A DNA stretch of 59,558 nt from Betaproteobacteria bacterium (GCA_003820645.1 RPOR01000007.1:1-59558); one strand, 5' to 3'. Counted from the stretch's first letter, positions 40,529-50,155 are shown. The notes: generated by a model not told the origin, from the letters alone. Translations and numbers: made by a program.

Positions 40529-40626
40529 TAATGTTTGCGCTCGATCATTGTGCGATGCGCCAAAATGGGCTAAATTGTGCGCCGCAATCGCTCATCAATC
40601 GGGCGCCCATTTAGAAAAGGCACTAC

Positions 40627-41367
40627 ATGCGACTCAAAGACAAAGTAGCGATCATCACTGGCGCGGGCAGGGGTATCGGGCAGGCGACAGCGATCAAATT
40701 TACCCGCGAAGGTGCCAAGGTCGTGGTCTGCGACATCAGGCAGGATTGGATCGACGAAACCGTAAAGCTCTGTCAGGAAGCGGGCGGCACGGCGATGGGG
40801 CAGATTGCCGATGTCCGGGACATGAAATCGCTGGAAGCACTGGTCAATGCCACCGTCGGCAAGTGGGGGCGCATCGATTGCCTGGTCAACAACGCCGGCA
40901 TCGTGGCCGACGCCCAACTGAAGAACATGACTGAAGACCAGTTCGACCGAGTCATCGAGATCAACCTGAAAGGTGTCTACAACTGCACCCGTGCGGTGGT
41001 CAACCAGATGATCGCGCAGCAATCCGGCGTGATCCTCAATTCATCCTCGATCGTTGGTCTCTACGGCAATTTCGGCCAGACCAACTATGCCGCCAGCAAG
41101 TTTGCCGTCATCGGCATGGTCAAGACCTGGGCACGTGAACTGGGGCGCAAGGGAATCCGTGCCAACGCCGTATGTCCGGGCTTCATTTCGACCCCGATCC
41201 TCGGTTCGATACCGGACAAGGTCATCCATGCACTGGAAGAGCGCGTGCCGATGGGCCGTCTCGGCAAACCCGAGGAAATTGCCAATACTTTTGCCTTCCT
41301 TGCTTCCGACGAAGCCAGCTATATCACCGGCGCTGTCCTCGAAGTCAGCGGCGGCCTGACGCTCTGA
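40627..41367 (+). CDS. SDR-family 3-oxoacyl-ACP reductase (FabG-like)
   Basis: TGAGRGIGQATA, NNAGIV, YAASKFAVIGM, LEVSGGLTL SDR motifs. Confidence 0.92.
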   Translation: MRLKDKVAIITGAGRGIGQATAIKFTREGAKVVVCDIRQDWIDETVKLCQEAGGTAMGQIADVRDMKSLEALVNATVGKWGRIDCLVNNAGIVADAQLKNMTEDQFDRVIEINLKGVYNCTRAVVNQMIAQQSGVILNSSSIVGLYGNFGQTNYAASKFAVIGMVKTWARELGRKGIRANAVCPGFISTPILGSIPDKVIHALEERVPMGRLGKPEEIANTFAFLASDEASYITGAVLEVSGGLTL

Positions 41368-41414
41368 CCGTCGGTGCCCGGTTATCGCCCGACACGCGGT
41401 CACACGCACGCGTG

Positions 41415-42455
41415 TCAGTTGAACAGCTGTTGAATGGTTGTGCGGCCGGGCGCCTGCACAACCCCTTTTTCGGTAATCAGCGCCGTCACCAATTCCGCCG
41501 GCGTGACATCGAACACCGGATTGGCAATATGGGCGCCGAGTGGCGCCCAGCGCAGGTCGCGATATCCCGCGACTTCACCGGAATCCCTTTCCTCGATCGG
41601 GATATCCCCGCCTGACGGCATGGTCAAATCGATCGTCGACAGCGGGCAGGCGACATAAAACGGTATGGCATGGCGTTTCGCCAATACCGCCATCATGTAA
41701 GTGCCGATTTTGTTGGCGACATCGCCGTTGGCCGCCACGCGGTCTGCACCGACGATGACGGCGTCGATGTGCCGGGCACCCATCACATAGCCCGCAGCGC
41801 TGTCGACGATCAGCGTTACCGGAATGCCATCCTGCTGCAGCTCCCAGACCGTGAGCCGCGCGCCCTGCAGGAATGGACGTGTCTCATTGGCAATGACTTC
41901 CATTTTCTTGCCGGCCAGTGCCGCGGATCGCACCACGCCCAGCGCCGTGCCATGGCCTGCGGTGGCCAGCGCGCCGGCATTGCAATGGGTCATGACGCGG
42001 GCGACATCGGGCAGCAGCGCCGCGCCATGTGCGCCCAGCGCGCGGTTGATGCGTACATCTTCTGCGGCGATTCGCTGTGCGGCATCGAGCAGCGTCACGG
42101 CGCGGTCCGCATTGCCGGAACCGCTGGACGCCTGGAGACGTTCGCGCATCCGTGCCAGCGCCCAGTGCAGGTTGACCGCGGTAGGGCGGCTGTTACCGAG
42201 CACCGCAAAGGCCTGGTGCATGCCCTCATCAAAGCCTGCCTGCGACTCGTGCCGCAGCCGCCGCGCTTCCAGCGCAATGCCGTAGGCCGCAGCGCAGCCG
42301 ATCGCCGGGGCGCCACGCACGACCAGATCGCGGATCGCTGCAGCAACGGCGGCGGCACTGTCGAAGCGCGGATACGTGCAGTGATCCGGCAACAGGCGCT
42401 GATCAAGCAGCTCCAGTGAGTCATCGATCCAGCGCAGAGTATGGAATGCGGCCAT
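41415..42455 (-). CDS. mtnA: S-methyl-5-thioribose-1-phosphate isomerase
   Basis: RWIDDSLELLDQRLLP, IRDLVVRGAPAIGCAAAYGIAL, MTHCNAGALATAGHGTALGV, VGADRVAANGDVANKIGTYMMAVLA. Confidence 0.95.
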   Translation of the reverse strand: MAAFHTLRWIDDSLELLDQRLLPDHCTYPRFDSAAAVAAAIRDLVVRGAPAIGCAAAYGIALEARRLRHESQAGFDEGMHQAFAVLGNSRPTAVNLHWALARMRERLQASSGSGNADRAVTLLDAAQRIAAEDVRINRALGAHGAALLPDVARVMTHCNAGALATAGHGTALGVVRSAALAGKKMEVIANETRPFLQGARLTVWELQQDGIPVTLIVDSAAGYVMGARHIDAVIVGADRVAANGDVANKIGTYMMAVLAKRHAIPFYVACPLSTIDLTMPSGGDIPIEERDSGEVAGYRDLRWAPLGAHIANPVFDVTPAELVTALITEKGVVQAPGRTTIQQLFN

Positions 42456-42459
42456 GATC

Positions 42460-43731
42460 TCAGTATGGAGCCGTAGCGGGCGGGGATGCGATGCCGGCAC
42501 GCACGCGCTGCTCGAAGCCGCCGTATTCCAGCTCGGCGCGCGCAATATGCTGTTCCGCTGCGGAACGGTAAGTCCCATGCGCGCTGGCGCGGGTCATGAT
42601 GTCGATATCGTGCAAATAAATTTCTGCGGCCACTGCCGCGTAATGATCGTTGACACCAAATGCGCAGAGACCGAATGCCGGGCTAACTGCAATGCGGGGT
42701 GCTGCATCAATCCGGCCGTCCGCGGCATGTCCCAGCGTACGGGCAAGGTAATCACGGTAGCGGCGGGCATAAGCCGCGACGTCGTCGTCGATCAGCGGCA
42801 CGCGCTTGGTGTAGATCGCATGCTGCGGTGTCGGTGGACCTTGCTGGGATATTTCGGCAAGGTCGGATCGTTGCGCATAGGCCAGCGTCGTCGGTGTGGT
42901 GACCACTTTCATCGCCAGCGGAAATCCGGCGGCGGCCGATACAGCGGCGCACAAGCCGGCGGTTACGGCGGGATCCGCCGGTACCGCCGTCTCCGTTGTT
43001 GCGACGGGTCGTGGTGCGCCATGGCGCTCGAGATAATCTTCAGCCAAACCGACCAGCCGCAGCAGATGGTCATGGGATGCGCGCGCGGTATGACCGAAGG
43101 CCACGACGCCATGGCATGCGAGGATCAGGCCGATGGTCCGCGCAGAAGCGTCGCGCTCAAACACGGCTTTGCAGGCACGCGCCAGCGCTGCGCCGGAATG
43201 GCGGTAGGGCACCACCGGCGCCCGATCGCCAAAAGCGGAGGCACACGCCGCCTCGCAATTGGCCACATTGGCAACGGCGAGCACGGCGTCGGCATGCGCA
43301 TGCTCGACGAAGGCGTACGGCAGCGCGGCGTGGAGCAGGGTTTCAATGGACGGTTTGGGCGCTGCCGGTTCGCGTTTGCAGCCATCGATGCGCCGCATCA
43401 GTGCCGCGTCCGGCAGCGTCGGGTCGTGCAGCAGCGTGCGCAGGGCGTCGAGGTCGAGCGCGGTGAAATGTTCCTCGCGCACCTCGGCCAGATTCGAGCC
43501 GGTGCCCTTGACGTACAGCGTATTGTCCACTTTCAGCGAGGTATTGCCGCCGCCGTACAACACCAGCGTCGGGTCGCTGCCGATCAGGCGCGATGTATAC
43601 GCGCGCAGGGCCAGCGCTGAAGGGCAGCTCTGCGCTGCAACGTCATCCCAGCGGGATTTCAAGATCGATTCTCGGTGGCGAGTGGCAGTCTCATTATAAT
43701 GGGCCGCTATGCACATGCCCGGGAATTTCAC
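42460..43731 (-). CDS. Class II aldolase/adducin-domain protein (large form)
   Basis: LYGGGNTSLKV, VEHAHADAVLAVANV, ILACHGVVAFG (class II aldolase metal/substrate motifs); true start may be further in, e.g. TTG near 43662. Confidence 0.85.
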   Translation of the reverse strand: MKFPGMCIAAHYNETATRHRESILKSRWDDVAAQSCPSALALRAYTSRLIGSDPTLVLYGGGNTSLKVDNTLYVKGTGSNLAEVREEHFTALDLDALRTLLHDPTLPDAALMRRIDGCKREPAAPKPSIETLLHAALPYAFVEHAHADAVLAVANVANCEAACASAFGDRAPVVPYRHSGAALARACKAVFERDASARTIGLILACHGVVAFGHTARASHDHLLRLVGLAEDYLERHGAPRPVATTETAVPADPAVTAGLCAAVSAAAGFPLAMKVVTTPTTLAYAQRSDLAEISQQGPPTPQHAIYTKRVPLIDDDVAAYARRYRDYLARTLGHAADGRIDAAPRIAVSPAFGLCAFGVNDHYAAVAAEIYLHDIDIMTRASAHGTYRSAAEQHIARAELEYGGFEQRVRAGIASPPATAPY

Positions 43732-44143
43732 CGTCCGCCTCGCGTCCTGGCGTGATGATCAGTCCGCCCTGCGGGACGTGCGGCGGGAAGTGTTCATCAT
43801 CGAACAGCAGGTGCCCGAGGCGCTGGAATGGGATGATGCCGATGCGATGTCGGTGCATGTGCTGGCGCTGGATGCGCGGGATCTGCCCATCGGTACCGGG
43901 CGGCTGCTGGCCGACGGCCAAATCGGGCGCATGGCCGTCGTGCGCGACTGGCGCCGTCACGGCGTCGGCAGCAGGATCCTGGATTTGCTGCTGACACTGG
44001 CTCGGCAGCGGGGTTTTTCGGCGGTACACCTGCATGCCCAGACCCATGCGCTGGGCTTTTACGCCAGACATGGTTTTGTCGTGCATGGTGAGACATTCAC
44101 CGAAGCCGGCATCCCGCACCGGCTGATGTCGCTCAGCTGGTGA
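43709..44143 (+). CDS. GNAT-family N-acetyltransferase
   Basis: GTGRLLADGQIGRMAVVRDWRRHGVGSRILDLLLTLARQRGFSAVHLHAQTHALGFYARHGFVVHGETFTEAGIPHRLM. Confidence 0.92.
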   Translation: MHMPGNFTVRLASWRDDQSALRDVRREVFIIEQQVPEALEWDDADAMSVHVLALDARDLPIGTGRLLADGQIGRMAVVRDWRRHGVGSRILDLLLTLARQRGFSAVHLHAQTHALGFYARHGFVVHGETFTEAGIPHRLMSLSW

Positions 44144-44927
44144 CGGCGCGGGCCGTGCGTTCCAGGCGAAAGGCCCGGGCGTCTTCGCCCTGCAGCATGG
44201 CGTTGGGTCCGTAGCGTTTTTCGTGCACAAATACGTCGCCCGAGGTATGCACCAGCAGCAGCGTGGAACTGCGCGTGCCGTAATGCTCGCCGCTGATGAA
44301 TGGCGGTGACAACTCGCGTTCGCGCTGGGTCGGAATGCCGGTCGCGGGCAGTTGCGTATCCTCTGCCCATTGCTGGTCCGCGAGCAGCGCAAACAGCGTG
44401 GCGCTGATGGCGTCTGGATCATCGAGTTCACGCGTGGCGCCAACGGCCGCCATGCCCGCAGTCACTTTCGGCCACGGCGTGTCCAGCAAATGATTGCTCA
44501 AACCATGGCATCCAGGTGTCACTTCGACGACGCCATTGCCGCGGTTGGAATAGAAGTTCAGCGCGTCGAGATCGCCGGCGATCATGCTGAACGGATTGTA
44601 CTCGGCGCGGTTCGCCGCCGCTTTGCCGAAATACTCCGTCGCCGGCGCATCACTGATCAGGAACCTGCTGACCAGTTCGCCGCGGGAACGGGGCGCGGCT
44701 GCGCCGGGCGTGCCCTCGCGAAAATTGGTGATTGCGGCAAAACGACCATTGGTATTGAGGCCCATCCAGGTGCCGCCTTTTTCCAGGTCGCGGCCGGCAT
44801 AGATCTCCGGGTGGTCAGCCCAGAAGCCGGCAGGGGCGGCCGGGCGGTCATGGTGCTCGTCGCGATTGGCAGCGACCACCAGCGGGAAATAGCGATGCGC
44901 GCGGAAGCTGAGCAGGATCAGGCACAT
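44133..44927 (-). CDS. NRDE (TANGO2-like) family protein
   Basis: MCLILLSFRAHRYFPLVVAANRDEHHDRPAAPAGFW...GRDLEKGGTWMGLNTNGRFAAITNFR. Confidence 0.92.
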   Translation of the reverse strand: MCLILLSFRAHRYFPLVVAANRDEHHDRPAAPAGFWADHPEIYAGRDLEKGGTWMGLNTNGRFAAITNFREGTPGAAAPRSRGELVSRFLISDAPATEYFGKAAANRAEYNPFSMIAGDLDALNFYSNRGNGVVEVTPGCHGLSNHLLDTPWPKVTAGMAAVGATRELDDPDAISATLFALLADQQWAEDTQLPATGIPTQRERELSPPFISGEHYGTRSSTLLLVHTSGDVFVHEKRYGPNAMLQGEDARAFRLERTARAVTS

Positions 44928-44931
44928 GCCG

Positions 44932-45213
44932 TCATTCCGCGAAACATTCGGTATGCCGGGCACTGCCGGCCTGCAGCAAGGCGTTGATGCCGGAGCCGGC
45001 AACTGCTTCGGCGAGTGCCCATTCGAACCCGGACTCGTCGGCCACGTGTTCGTAGATTTCCATCCACAGCAGCGGTTCATTGCGCTTTTTCAGCACGCGC
45101 CCCTGGACGCCGGTGGCGGCGCGGACCGCTGCCAGCAATTTCTGCACGGCTGCCCCGCAGGCCGCAGTCTGGCCGGCATTGACGCGATAGTAAATATAAT
45201 AGGACCAGGCCAT
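44932..45213 (-). CDS. DUF4936-like conserved hypothetical protein
   Basis: MAWSYYIYYRVNAGQTAACGAAVQKLLAAVRAATGVQGRVLKKRNEPLLWMEIYEHVADESGFEWALAEAV. Confidence 0.75.
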   Translation of the reverse strand: MAWSYYIYYRVNAGQTAACGAAVQKLLAAVRAATGVQGRVLKKRNEPLLWMEIYEHVADESGFEWALAEAVAGSGINALLQAGSARHTECFAE

Positions 45214-45227
45214 ATGCTGCGCATTCT

Positions 45228-46115
45228 TCAGTTTGTCGCGTAGGGCAGGGGCACTACCCTCAGCACCGGCCCCTGCAATGAGCCCAGATGATATTGCGTC
45301 GACTGCGCATTGGCCGTCTGCAGCACCGCCAGCACATCATGCTGGTTATCCGCGCCACGCGCACTGGCCACGATCCTGCCGCTGGCCTGGTCGCCGAGGT
45401 CGGCACAATAGAGCTTGTCCCCGGGCGCTGCCGCGGCCGCCAACTGCGCGCGATACATGCGCTGTTTCAGCTTGCCCAGATAATGGGTGCGCGCGACGAT
45501 TTCCTGACCGGGATAACAACCCTTGGTGTAACTCAGTCCGCCGATCAGATCGAGATTGACCATCTGCGGCACGAATTCTTCCTGCGTCGCCGGCAGGATG
45601 AAAGGAATGCCGGCAGCGATGTCCAGCTGCGCCCACGCGCCGGTGTCGTCGGCGGCGACGCCGGCCTGCGCGCGCGGCACGGTCAGCAGATAACGATCAA
45701 CCGGCAGGCGGATCACGCTGACGTCGCCGGCAACACTGACGCCATGCAAGCGCCCGGGCATGTTGCCGCCCAGGGCAGCAATCTGCTGCGGTGCGTCCGC
45801 ACCATGAATGCCGATCCCGGCATGGGCTGGCGTGATGTCGTCGACTTTCACTTTGGAGCGCAGGATATACATCGTCAGCCGCTTGCGGATGGCTTCCGCC
45901 AGCACCGAAGGCAACAGCATCGTGTAGCCGGCTTCATCGGCCCAGAGCAGGAACGTCGCCAGCAGCCGGCCTTTGGGTGTGCAATAGCCGCCATAGGTGC
46001 TGTTGCCGTGTTTCAGCGCGAGCACATCGCAGGTCAGCTGGGCATGAAGAAAGCCCTGTGCATCGACACCGGAAAAACGCAGCAGGGCAAATTGGGACAA
46101 AGCAACGGCGGTCAT
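45228..46115 (-). CDS. ygfZ: YgfZ/GcvT-like folate-binding protein
   Basis: GFLHAQLTCDV...YGGYCTPKGRLLATFLLW...GGLSYTKGCYPGQEIVARTHYLGKLKQRMYR (KGCYPGQE motif); ATG 46115. Confidence 0.92.
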   Translation of the reverse strand: MTAVALSQFALLRFSGVDAQGFLHAQLTCDVLALKHGNSTYGGYCTPKGRLLATFLLWADEAGYTMLLPSVLAEAIRKRLTMYILRSKVKVDDITPAHAGIGIHGADAPQQIAALGGNMPGRLHGVSVAGDVSVIRLPVDRYLLTVPRAQAGVAADDTGAWAQLDIAAGIPFILPATQEEFVPQMVNLDLIGGLSYTKGCYPGQEIVARTHYLGKLKQRMYRAQLAAAAAPGDKLYCADLGDQASGRIVASARGADNQHDVLAVLQTANAQSTQYHLGSLQGPVLRVVPLPYATN

Positions 46116-46196
46116 GAAACGATTACCTGAAAAAATACAGCGTGACGAAAGGTGGATGATAGCGCTCTCTCCGGAAAATGTAAAAATATACAATAA

Positions 46197-46209
46197 AAAC
46201 AATATGTTA
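46197..46209 (+). promoter_or_regulatory. Candidate IHF-like site (AAACAATATGTTA) between ygfZ and ygfX
   Basis: One mismatch; A-tract flank, divergent promoter region. Confidence 0.3.
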
Positions 46210-46265
46210 TATCGTTCCCTGCGCGGGTTTGCATTCCACCGCTGAATGCGCTGCAATGACCGGCG

Positions 46266-46736
46266 ATGACCGCCCACCCGATGCCCACCCTGCAAGCGGT
46301 CGCCTTGCATCCGTCGCGCAGACTGGCGGCACTGCTGATTGCTGCGCATGCCGGGGCTGGCGCACTGCTGCTGTCGCTGCCAATTCCGGCCTGGGCCGTG
46401 GCCGGCGCGCTGTTGCCGGTGTTGGCGAGCGCCGTCTACTCCGTGTCGCACCATGCGCTGCTGCGCGGTCGCCGTGCGATTACGACCCTGGCCTTCAGCG
46501 ATCGCGAACGCGTCAGTGTTGGTTTGTGCGACGGCACCCGGCGCGCAGGACGTATCCTGGGTAGCAGCACGGTCGGTGCAACGCTGACCGTGCTCAATAT
46601 CGCATTCGAGGCCCGGCGCCTGCCGGTCCATGTCGTCTTGCTGGGTGACAGTCTCGATGCCGAGGATTTCCGCCGCCTCCGGGTCTGGTTGCGCTGGGCA
46701 CCGCGCGGCGGCACCGACGAACCGGCCGTGGAATAA
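46266..46736 (+). CDS. YgfX-like inner-membrane protein
   Basis: LHPSRRLAALLIAAHAGAGALLLSLPIPAWAVAGALLPVLASAVYS; two TM segments then beta-rich cytoplasmic part; divergent from ygfZ. Confidence 0.65.
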   Translation: MTAHPMPTLQAVALHPSRRLAALLIAAHAGAGALLLSLPIPAWAVAGALLPVLASAVYSVSHHALLRGRRAITTLAFSDRERVSVGLCDGTRRAGRILGSSTVGATLTVLNIAFEARRLPVHVVLLGDSLDAEDFRRLRVWLRWAPRGGTDEPAVE

Positions 46737-46787
46737 ACCGCAATCGGGCTGCGGCCTTGCCGGCTGCAAATTTGCCGACCGCTCGCC

Positions 46788-48023
46788 TCAATGCCCGGAT
46801 TCTTCCGGCGGTTTTACCGCGCTGAACATTTTCAGCAACGTCAGGTCATAGATGATTTTCAACACACCGCAAATCACCAGTGGCCAGCCGAAGGCGCTCA
46901 GCGTCAGCAGCGCCCCGGCCAGCGACGGGCTCAATGCACTGGCGAGGCTGCGCGGTACGGCCGTCACGCTGGCCGCCGCAGGACGCTCGCCTGGCGACAC
47001 CACGGCCATCACGTACGAAGTGCGCGCCGGCACGTCCATCGATGACAGAGCGCTGCGCAGGAACAGGAACAGCAGCGCCAATTCCAGCGTCGGCATGAGC
47101 GGTACCAGGATCAGGAACACGTTGGCCGGCAGATGGGTGAAGACCATGGTGTTGATCAGGCCAAAGCGGGCGGCGACGCGGGCAGCGGCGAGATGCGAGA
47201 ACGCCGTCAGCAGCCCGGTCCAGAAAAAGATGGTGCCGGCTGCCGTTACCGAGAGTTCGAAGCGCTGGAACAGCCACAGCGCCAGCAACGACTGCACCGC
47301 GAAGCCGCCGGCAAAGGCATCGATGCTGAACAGCGCAGCCAGCGTGTAGACGATACGCCGCGACTTGCCGAGTGGCACCGGCTGCTCATGGTGTTCCGGT
47401 TCCAGCGCCGGCGACAACCGCCGGTACAGCATGAAACCGGCCATGCCGAGCGCCGCATATAACAGGAACATGGCCTGGATCGCGGCCAGCGGCGTCATCA
47501 TGCCGTGCGCGGCGAACAGGTCGGGCAGGCCCGCCGCCTGTGCGCCCAGCGCTGCGACCAGCGCGCCGATCAGGCTGTAGCGTGCGAACAGCGCAGTGCG
47601 CGACTGGGCAGGCGCGGCCCGCGTCAACAGTGTCTGTTCCAGCGGCGAGAACAGCGTGACATCGTTAGCTGCAGGATTCAGCGTGCCGATGGCGGCCACT
47701 ACCAGCAAGGGCCAGAACCCGGTCAGGGCGGGCATGGCGAGGCCGGTGACGATCATCAACAGGCTCGCGAACAGCAGCAGATGGCGGGTGGAATGACGGT
47801 GCGCGATGAACCCCACGCCGAGCGTCATCAGGCCCGAGCCGAGCAGTGTCGCAGTGACCAGCAGGCCGACCTGCAGGGCGCTGTAGCCCAGCAGTATCAG
47901 GTAGTAGGGCAGCAGCAGGCTGACAAACCCGTCGCCGAAGGCGCGTAGTGCCCGCGCAGCGAGCAGCGCTCGCGCATCGGGCAGCGTGCCCGGGGGCAGC
48001 ATGAAATCGCGAATGGCAACCAT
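46788..48023 (-). CDS. MFS transporter
   Basis: Twelve-TM-like hydrophobic pattern; ARALRAFGDGFVSLLLPYYLILLGYSALQVGLLVTATLLGSGLMTLGVGFIAHRHSTRHLL; ATG 48023 preferred. Confidence 0.88.
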   Translation of the reverse strand: MVAIRDFMLPPGTLPDARALLAARALRAFGDGFVSLLLPYYLILLGYSALQVGLLVTATLLGSGLMTLGVGFIAHRHSTRHLLLFASLLMIVTGLAMPALTGFWPLLVVAAIGTLNPAANDVTLFSPLEQTLLTRAAPAQSRTALFARYSLIGALVAALGAQAAGLPDLFAAHGMMTPLAAIQAMFLLYAALGMAGFMLYRRLSPALEPEHHEQPVPLGKSRRIVYTLAALFSIDAFAGGFAVQSLLALWLFQRFELSVTAAGTIFFWTGLLTAFSHLAAARVAARFGLINTMVFTHLPANVFLILVPLMPTLELALLFLFLRSALSSMDVPARTSYVMAVVSPGERPAAASVTAVPRSLASALSPSLAGALLTLSAFGWPLVICGVLKIIYDLTLLKMFSAVKPPEESGH

Positions 48024-48128
48024 GGGGATTGCCCGCGAGCGTAACAGGAAACACCCCGGGCAAAGCCCCCCGCGGCCTGCGTTATACTCCGCGCTCCCCC
48101 AGAATCCAGTCACCCGCACGGAGACCTC

Positions 48129-48824
48129 ATGATCGAGCTCTACAGCTGGGCCACACCGAATGGCCACAAGATTCATATCATGCTCGAGGAAACCGGCCTG
48201 CCGTACCGGGTCCACGGCGTAAATATCCGTACCGGCGACCAGTTCAAACCCGAGTTCCTGAAGATCAGCCCGAACAACCGGATCCCGGCGATTGTCGATC
48301 CCGACGGTCCCGGGGGCAAACCGCTGTCGCTGTTCGAATCCGGTGCGATCCTGCTCTATCTCGCAACGAAGTCGGGCAAATTTCTGCCCGATGATGAAGC
48401 GCAGCGCTGGACCTGCCTGCAATGGCTGATGTGGCAGATGGGCGGCGTCGGACCGATGTTCGGCCAAGCCAACCATTTCCGCCGCTATGCCAAGGACAAG
48501 ATCGAGTACGCCATCGAGCGTTATACCAACGAAGCCAATCGCCTGACGCATGTGCTCGACAAGCAGCTGGCACAGACCCGCTACGTTGCCGGCGACGAAT
48601 ACACGATTGCCGACATGGCGATATTCCCGTGGATGCGCAATGCCGACCAGCGCGGCATCGACATGAAGGAGTATCCCAATGCGCAGCGCTGGTTCGACGC
48701 CATCAATGCCCGTCCGGCAGTGCAACGTGCGCTGCAGGTGCTGTCCAGCGAGTCGAACAGCAATCCGGTCGACGACAAAGCCCGCGATGTGATGTTCGGC
48801 AAGACCCAGTTCCAGAAACGCTGA
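48129..48824 (+). CDS. Glutathione S-transferase family protein (YfcG-like)
   Basis: MIELYSWATPNGHKIHIMLEETGLPYRVHGVNIRTGDQFKPEFLKISPNNRIPAIVD; C-terminal GST domain. Confidence 0.92.
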   Translation: MIELYSWATPNGHKIHIMLEETGLPYRVHGVNIRTGDQFKPEFLKISPNNRIPAIVDPDGPGGKPLSLFESGAILLYLATKSGKFLPDDEAQRWTCLQWLMWQMGGVGPMFGQANHFRRYAKDKIEYAIERYTNEANRLTHVLDKQLAQTRYVAGDEYTIADMAIFPWMRNADQRGIDMKEYPNAQRWFDAINARPAVQRALQVLSSESNSNPVDDKARDVMFGKTQFQKR

Positions 48825-48861
48825 CCATACCCTTCGCGGCTATTCCCAAGGCACACCCGAA

Positions 48862-50037
48862 TTGAATGCGGAAAAAAAGAACGTCGCGCTGCTGTGTTCG
48901 ACGCAGGCACTGCTGTTTACCAACAACACCATCCTGATTTCCATCAACGGTCTCGCCGGTTTTGCGTTGGCTGACGACAAATCGCTGGCGACGCTGCCGG
49001 TGACCGCCTACGTGATCGGGGCCGCGCTGACCACGCTGCCGGTGTCGCACCTGATGCGCCGGATCGGCCGCATCAACGGTTTTACCATCGGCACGCTGAT
49101 CGGCATTCTCGGTGCGCTGATTTGCGGCTACGCAGTCTATACCCACAATTTCTGGCTGCTCTGCGCCGGCACGCTGGTAATGGGTATCTACAACGCGTCG
49201 GGGCAGTATTACCGCTTTGCCGCCGCCGATGTCGCCAGCCCCGACTTCAAGAGCAAGGCAATTTCCCTGGTGCTGGCTGGAGGGCTGGTCGGCGGCGTGC
49301 TCGGTCCGCAGACCAGCAAAATCACCAAGGACATGCTGCCGGCTGAATTTCTCGGCAGCTATCTGACGCTGATCGGTTTCTGCGTGATCGCGTTGATTTT
49401 GCAGCGCCTGATGAGCATCCCGCGGCTGACTGCGGCCGAGCAAAGAGACCATGGCCGGCCGTTGCGCGTGATCGCCCGCCAGCCGGAATTTCTGGTGGCC
49501 GTGCTCTCCGGCATGGTCGGCTACGGCGTGATGAACCTGCTGATGACGGCGACACCTCTGGCGATGAAAGCCTGCGAGCACCCGTTCAGTGACACGGCGT
49601 TCGTGATCCAGTGGCATGTCGTCGCGATGTTCGCGCCGTCGTTCTTTACCGGTTCGCTGATCCGGCGCTTCGGCGTGCGCGCGGTCATGTTCACCGGCGT
49701 GCTGCTGAGCCTCGGCTGCGTCGCCATTGCCCTGTCGGGCGTCGAAGTCCTGCATTTCTGGGCGGCGCTGCTGCTGGTCGGCGTCGGCTGGAATTTCATG
49801 TATCTGGGCGGTACCACGCTGCTGACCGAAAGCCATACCGGGCCGGAAAAAGCGAAAGTGCAGGGGGCCAATGACATGGCGATATTCATCACCATGGCCG
49901 TCAGTTCGGCGTCCTCGGGCTGGCTGTTTTCGGCGCGCGGCTGGGAGATCATGAACTACGGCGCGGTGCCGTTTCTGGTGCTTACCGGGATCGCCATCCT
50001 GTTCTTCGGCAGGGACCGCCGCAGCGCCGTTGCCTGA
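48862..50037 (+). CDS. MFS transporter
   Basis: Polytopic protein; LMRRIGRINGFTIGTLIGILGALICGYAVY; TTG start. Confidence 0.88.
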   Translation: MNAEKKNVALLCSTQALLFTNNTILISINGLAGFALADDKSLATLPVTAYVIGAALTTLPVSHLMRRIGRINGFTIGTLIGILGALICGYAVYTHNFWLLCAGTLVMGIYNASGQYYRFAAADVASPDFKSKAISLVLAGGLVGGVLGPQTSKITKDMLPAEFLGSYLTLIGFCVIALILQRLMSIPRLTAAEQRDHGRPLRVIARQPEFLVAVLSGMVGYGVMNLLMTATPLAMKACEHPFSDTAFVIQWHVVAMFAPSFFTGSLIRRFGVRAVMFTGVLLSLGCVAIALSGVEVLHFWAALLLVGVGWNFMYLGGTTLLTESHTGPEKAKVQGANDMAIFITMAVSSASSGWLFSARGWEIMNYGAVPFLVLTGIAILFFGRDRRSAVA

Positions 50038-50155
50038 CCCGGTTTTTGGCGTTTTGATGTAAAATTCCGGCCATCCGGGCAGAGCGGGATTCTCCACTTC
50101 CGCTTTGCCTTTGTTTTTTCATAAAAATCAACGTGTTCCGTAAGAGGAGTCTCTG

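Noticed and set aside
42454-43620. 388-aa plus-strand ORF opposite the class II aldolase
   Set aside because: Antisense shadow ORF; C/R/G-rich without domain signal.
45228-46769. 513-aa version of the YgfZ ORF
   Set aside because: Upstream part (46116-46769) overlaps the divergent ygfX-like gene and is A/Q/R-rich; the conserved protein begins at ATG 46115.
46788-48725. 645-aa version of the MFS ORF
   Set aside because: Extension lies antisense to the GST gene; the transporter starts near 48023.
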